Part shown: piece after piece, positions 5,136 to 6,264 of the stretch
Layout of the letters: each line of letters begins with the position of its first letter
How positions within the stretch are numbered: position 1 is the stretch's first letter
Source of the DNA: Verrucomicrobiota bacterium
Lineage (GTDB): Bacteria > Chlamydiota > Chlamydiia > Chlamydiales > JAEYWL01
Assembly (NCBI GenBank): GCA_023428915.1
Contig: JAEYWL010000027.1
Span: forward strand, 1-6,264
Direction of reading: 5' to 3'
Length of the DNA stretch: 6,264 nt
The notes under the pieces: model-generated
Told to the model about the DNA's origin: nothing
The model's input: the letters and a program-made list of their open reading frames with translations, nothing else
Databases searched by the model: none
Program-made: the position numbers and the translations under genes

Positions 5136-6164
5136 ATGACAACCTTCATTGACTCTGGTGCGCATTTACAAAATTTCGAGCAGCAATCCTTGAATATTCC
5201 CGCTCTTAAAGGGGAAAATAAAATCCAAGAAGCTGTTCGAGAAGCTTTGGCCGATCTCCCCTCCTTGACTGATGATTCCAAATCACTAAGTACTAACCGG
5301 TCTGATTCCGATTCGGGCAACTCCAACAATGATCAGCCTTTGGTGGTAGAAATTCATTTAAGTGCGGAAGAAGAATTGCTTGCCCCCCTTTTGCAATCCC
5401 AAAATAGTCCAGAATCGCGCGAGAAAAAAGAACAGGCCCTTCTTTGGAATACTGCGGGGCAACTAGCAAAAAAAATTGGGCGCGGCGACATTTTCTTGCT
5501 GCAAGAAGGCGCCTATTCTTCACAACTGCCTCTTACGCAACATGCTATAAAAAAGATCTCCTGCGACCATCAAAAAAAGCTTCGTAAACAACAATTACGT
5601 GAAAAACTGCAGAAATACGGAGCTGTTCCATTGCATTTTTCTGCAGGCAGGTTAGTGTTTCCAGAGCTTGTGCAACAGTCAGCAGAAGCAAAGCACTATC
5701 TTTGTATGGACGCTGCACAGCAATTTTATCTGCTTCTAGACGAAATAGACTCAAAGCAAAAAACTGTAATGATAAAAGTCACTTGCGTTGCGGCAATAAA
5801 CATTCAAGATAACCTTCCTATCCAAATCAGTGAACTTTATGAATACGTTCCAGGGGCAAAAAAGTTGTTTCTGGAAGCCTTGCACAAAGAGCATACAGTT
5901 CAACCTGTAAAAGTTAATCTACAAAGCTGTGTGCCAGAGACTTTAGAAGGATGGCCAATTTGTCGGACATCTGAAGGAGTCGTGCAGGCTATAGGATTTA
6001 CCCTTGGGGATAGCAGGCAAAAACAATTGAATTTATTAAGAAAATTAAAGTCCCGGGGAATCAACCTTAAAGCTGTCAATATTCTCTTTGGCAATTCCCT
6101 CTTCAATAACTGCGAAAACGCCTACGACTACTATCAAAAACTTAAAACCCAAGTTGTCCCCTAA
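5136..6164 (+). CDS. Hypothetical soluble 342-aa protein, family not recognised
   Basis: I do not recognise this protein. It has no signal peptide, membrane segment or familiar catalytic motif. Visible regions: an N-terminal helical part (1-42) and a low-complexity Ser/Asp/Asn-rich linker (43-67, with repeats such as SDSDSGNSNND). A segment 68-125 follows, then a strongly basic helix (about 138-160, KKLRKQQLREKLQK). A folded-looking C-terminal half (about 163-342) mixes hydrophobic strands (FYLLLDEI, TVMIKVTCVAAINI) with helices. It has its own near-consensus promoter 24 nt upstream and a GGAG ribosome site, so it is probably a single-gene unit. A disordered acidic/serine linker and a lineage-specific look would fit a cytosolic hypothetical protein or a type III effector candidate of an intracellular bacterium, but nothing in the sequence proves secretion. 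The TTG at 5130 is a less likely start. Confidence 0.85.
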   Translation: MTTFIDSGAHLQNFEQQSLNIPALKGENKIQEAVREALADLPSLTDDSKSLSTNRSDSDSGNSNNDQPLVVEIHLSAEEELLAPLLQSQNSPESREKKEQALLWNTAGQLAKKIGRGDIFLLQEGAYSSQLPLTQHAIKKISCDHQKKLRKQQLREKLQKYGAVPLHFSAGRLVFPELVQQSAEAKHYLCMDAAQQFYLLLDEIDSKQKTVMIKVTCVAAINIQDNLPIQISELYEYVPGAKKLFLEALHKEHTVQPVKVNLQSCVPETLEGWPICRTSEGVVQAIGFTLGDSRQKQLNLLRKLKSRGINLKAVNILFGNSLFNNCENAYDYYQKLKTQVVP

Positions 6165-6178
6165 ATCTTAGCACAAGC

Positions 6179-6264
6179 TTAATTAGATAATTGAGATGGC
6201 GCAGATAATGCCGAAGCCAAGGGTTCTTCCCCTTGGCAAGGCGTTAGATGCGTCAGATCGATTG
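6179..6264. other. Unassigned GC-richer end segment, open in several frames
   Basis: After the last gene the sequence is open to the window edge in three frames. One is a plus frame from ATG 6196 (MAQIMPKPRVLPLGK...). Two are minus frames ending at TAA 6181-6179 (...EEPLASALSAPSQLSN) and TAA 6185-6183 (...RTLGFGIICAISII). A convergent minus-strand gene ending here is possible, but the frames cannot be told apart over about 85 nt, and it may be non-coding or part of a dispersed repeat. Confidence 0.3.
6216..6237. terminator. Perfect 8-bp GC-rich hairpin downstream of the last gene
   Basis: GCCAAGGG (6216-6223) pairs perfectly with CCCTTGGC (6230-6237) around a 6-nt loop (TTCTTC), 51 nt after the stop codon of the 342-aa ORF. 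No T tract follows on either strand, so it is not a classical intrinsic terminator; it could be a transcript-end structure or part of a repeat. Confidence 0.4.

Noticed and set aside
5293..5754. Minus-strand frames inside the last gene
   Set aside because: They lie opposite a well-supported plus-strand gene with promoter and ribosome site, and show no motifs.

Overview
The window most resembles a piece of a Chlamydiae chromosome, probably from an amoeba-associated (environmental) lineage such as Parachlamydiaceae. This is inferred from two things. A short, acetyltransferase-only 'glmU' sits directly upstream of a geranyl/farnesyl diphosphate synthase gene, an order I recall from Chlamydia (glmU-ispA). 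The base composition is also AT-rich, with very AT-rich spacers. I could not run a search, so the taxon is not proven.

Layout: (1) 1-347 is a leader with no convincing gene. (2) 348-1957 is a tight two-gene unit, glmU-like hexapeptide acyltransferase then ispA, 14 nt apart on the + strand. (3) On the - strand, 1963-2430 encodes a signal-peptide-bearing, C-terminally truncated HD-domain protein of the (p)ppGpp-hydrolase (SpoT/MESH1) type, whose stop lies 5 nt from the ispA stop. (4) Diverging from it, 2579-4450 encodes a full-length S9-family prolyl-oligopeptidase-like peptidase with an intact Ser-Asp-His triad. An upstream in-frame extension would add a lipoprotein-like signal. (5) 4451-5135 is an AT-rich, gene-poor stretch. 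It holds a textbook TTGACA-17-TATAAT promoter, a perfect 12-bp inverted repeat just after the -10, and a decayed small gene (one nonsense codon, one frameshift) with a coiled-coil-like tail. (6) A second near-consensus promoter (TTAACA-17-TATAAT) precedes 5136-6164, an unrecognised soluble 342-aa protein. (7) The last 100 bases are GC-richer, contain a perfect 8-bp hairpin and are open in several frames, so no gene can be assigned.

The genes do not form one pathway. glmU/ispA serve amino-sugar (envelope precursor) and isoprenoid (bactoprenol/quinone precursor) metabolism and are plausibly cotranscribed. The HD gene appears to be eroding. The S9 peptidase is a stand-alone peptide-degrading enzyme. 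The final ORF is probably lineage-specific. The parts most worth a second look are the strongly promoted but broken gene at 4627-5003 and the truncated, apparently exported HD protein with its CATG-overlapping start region.
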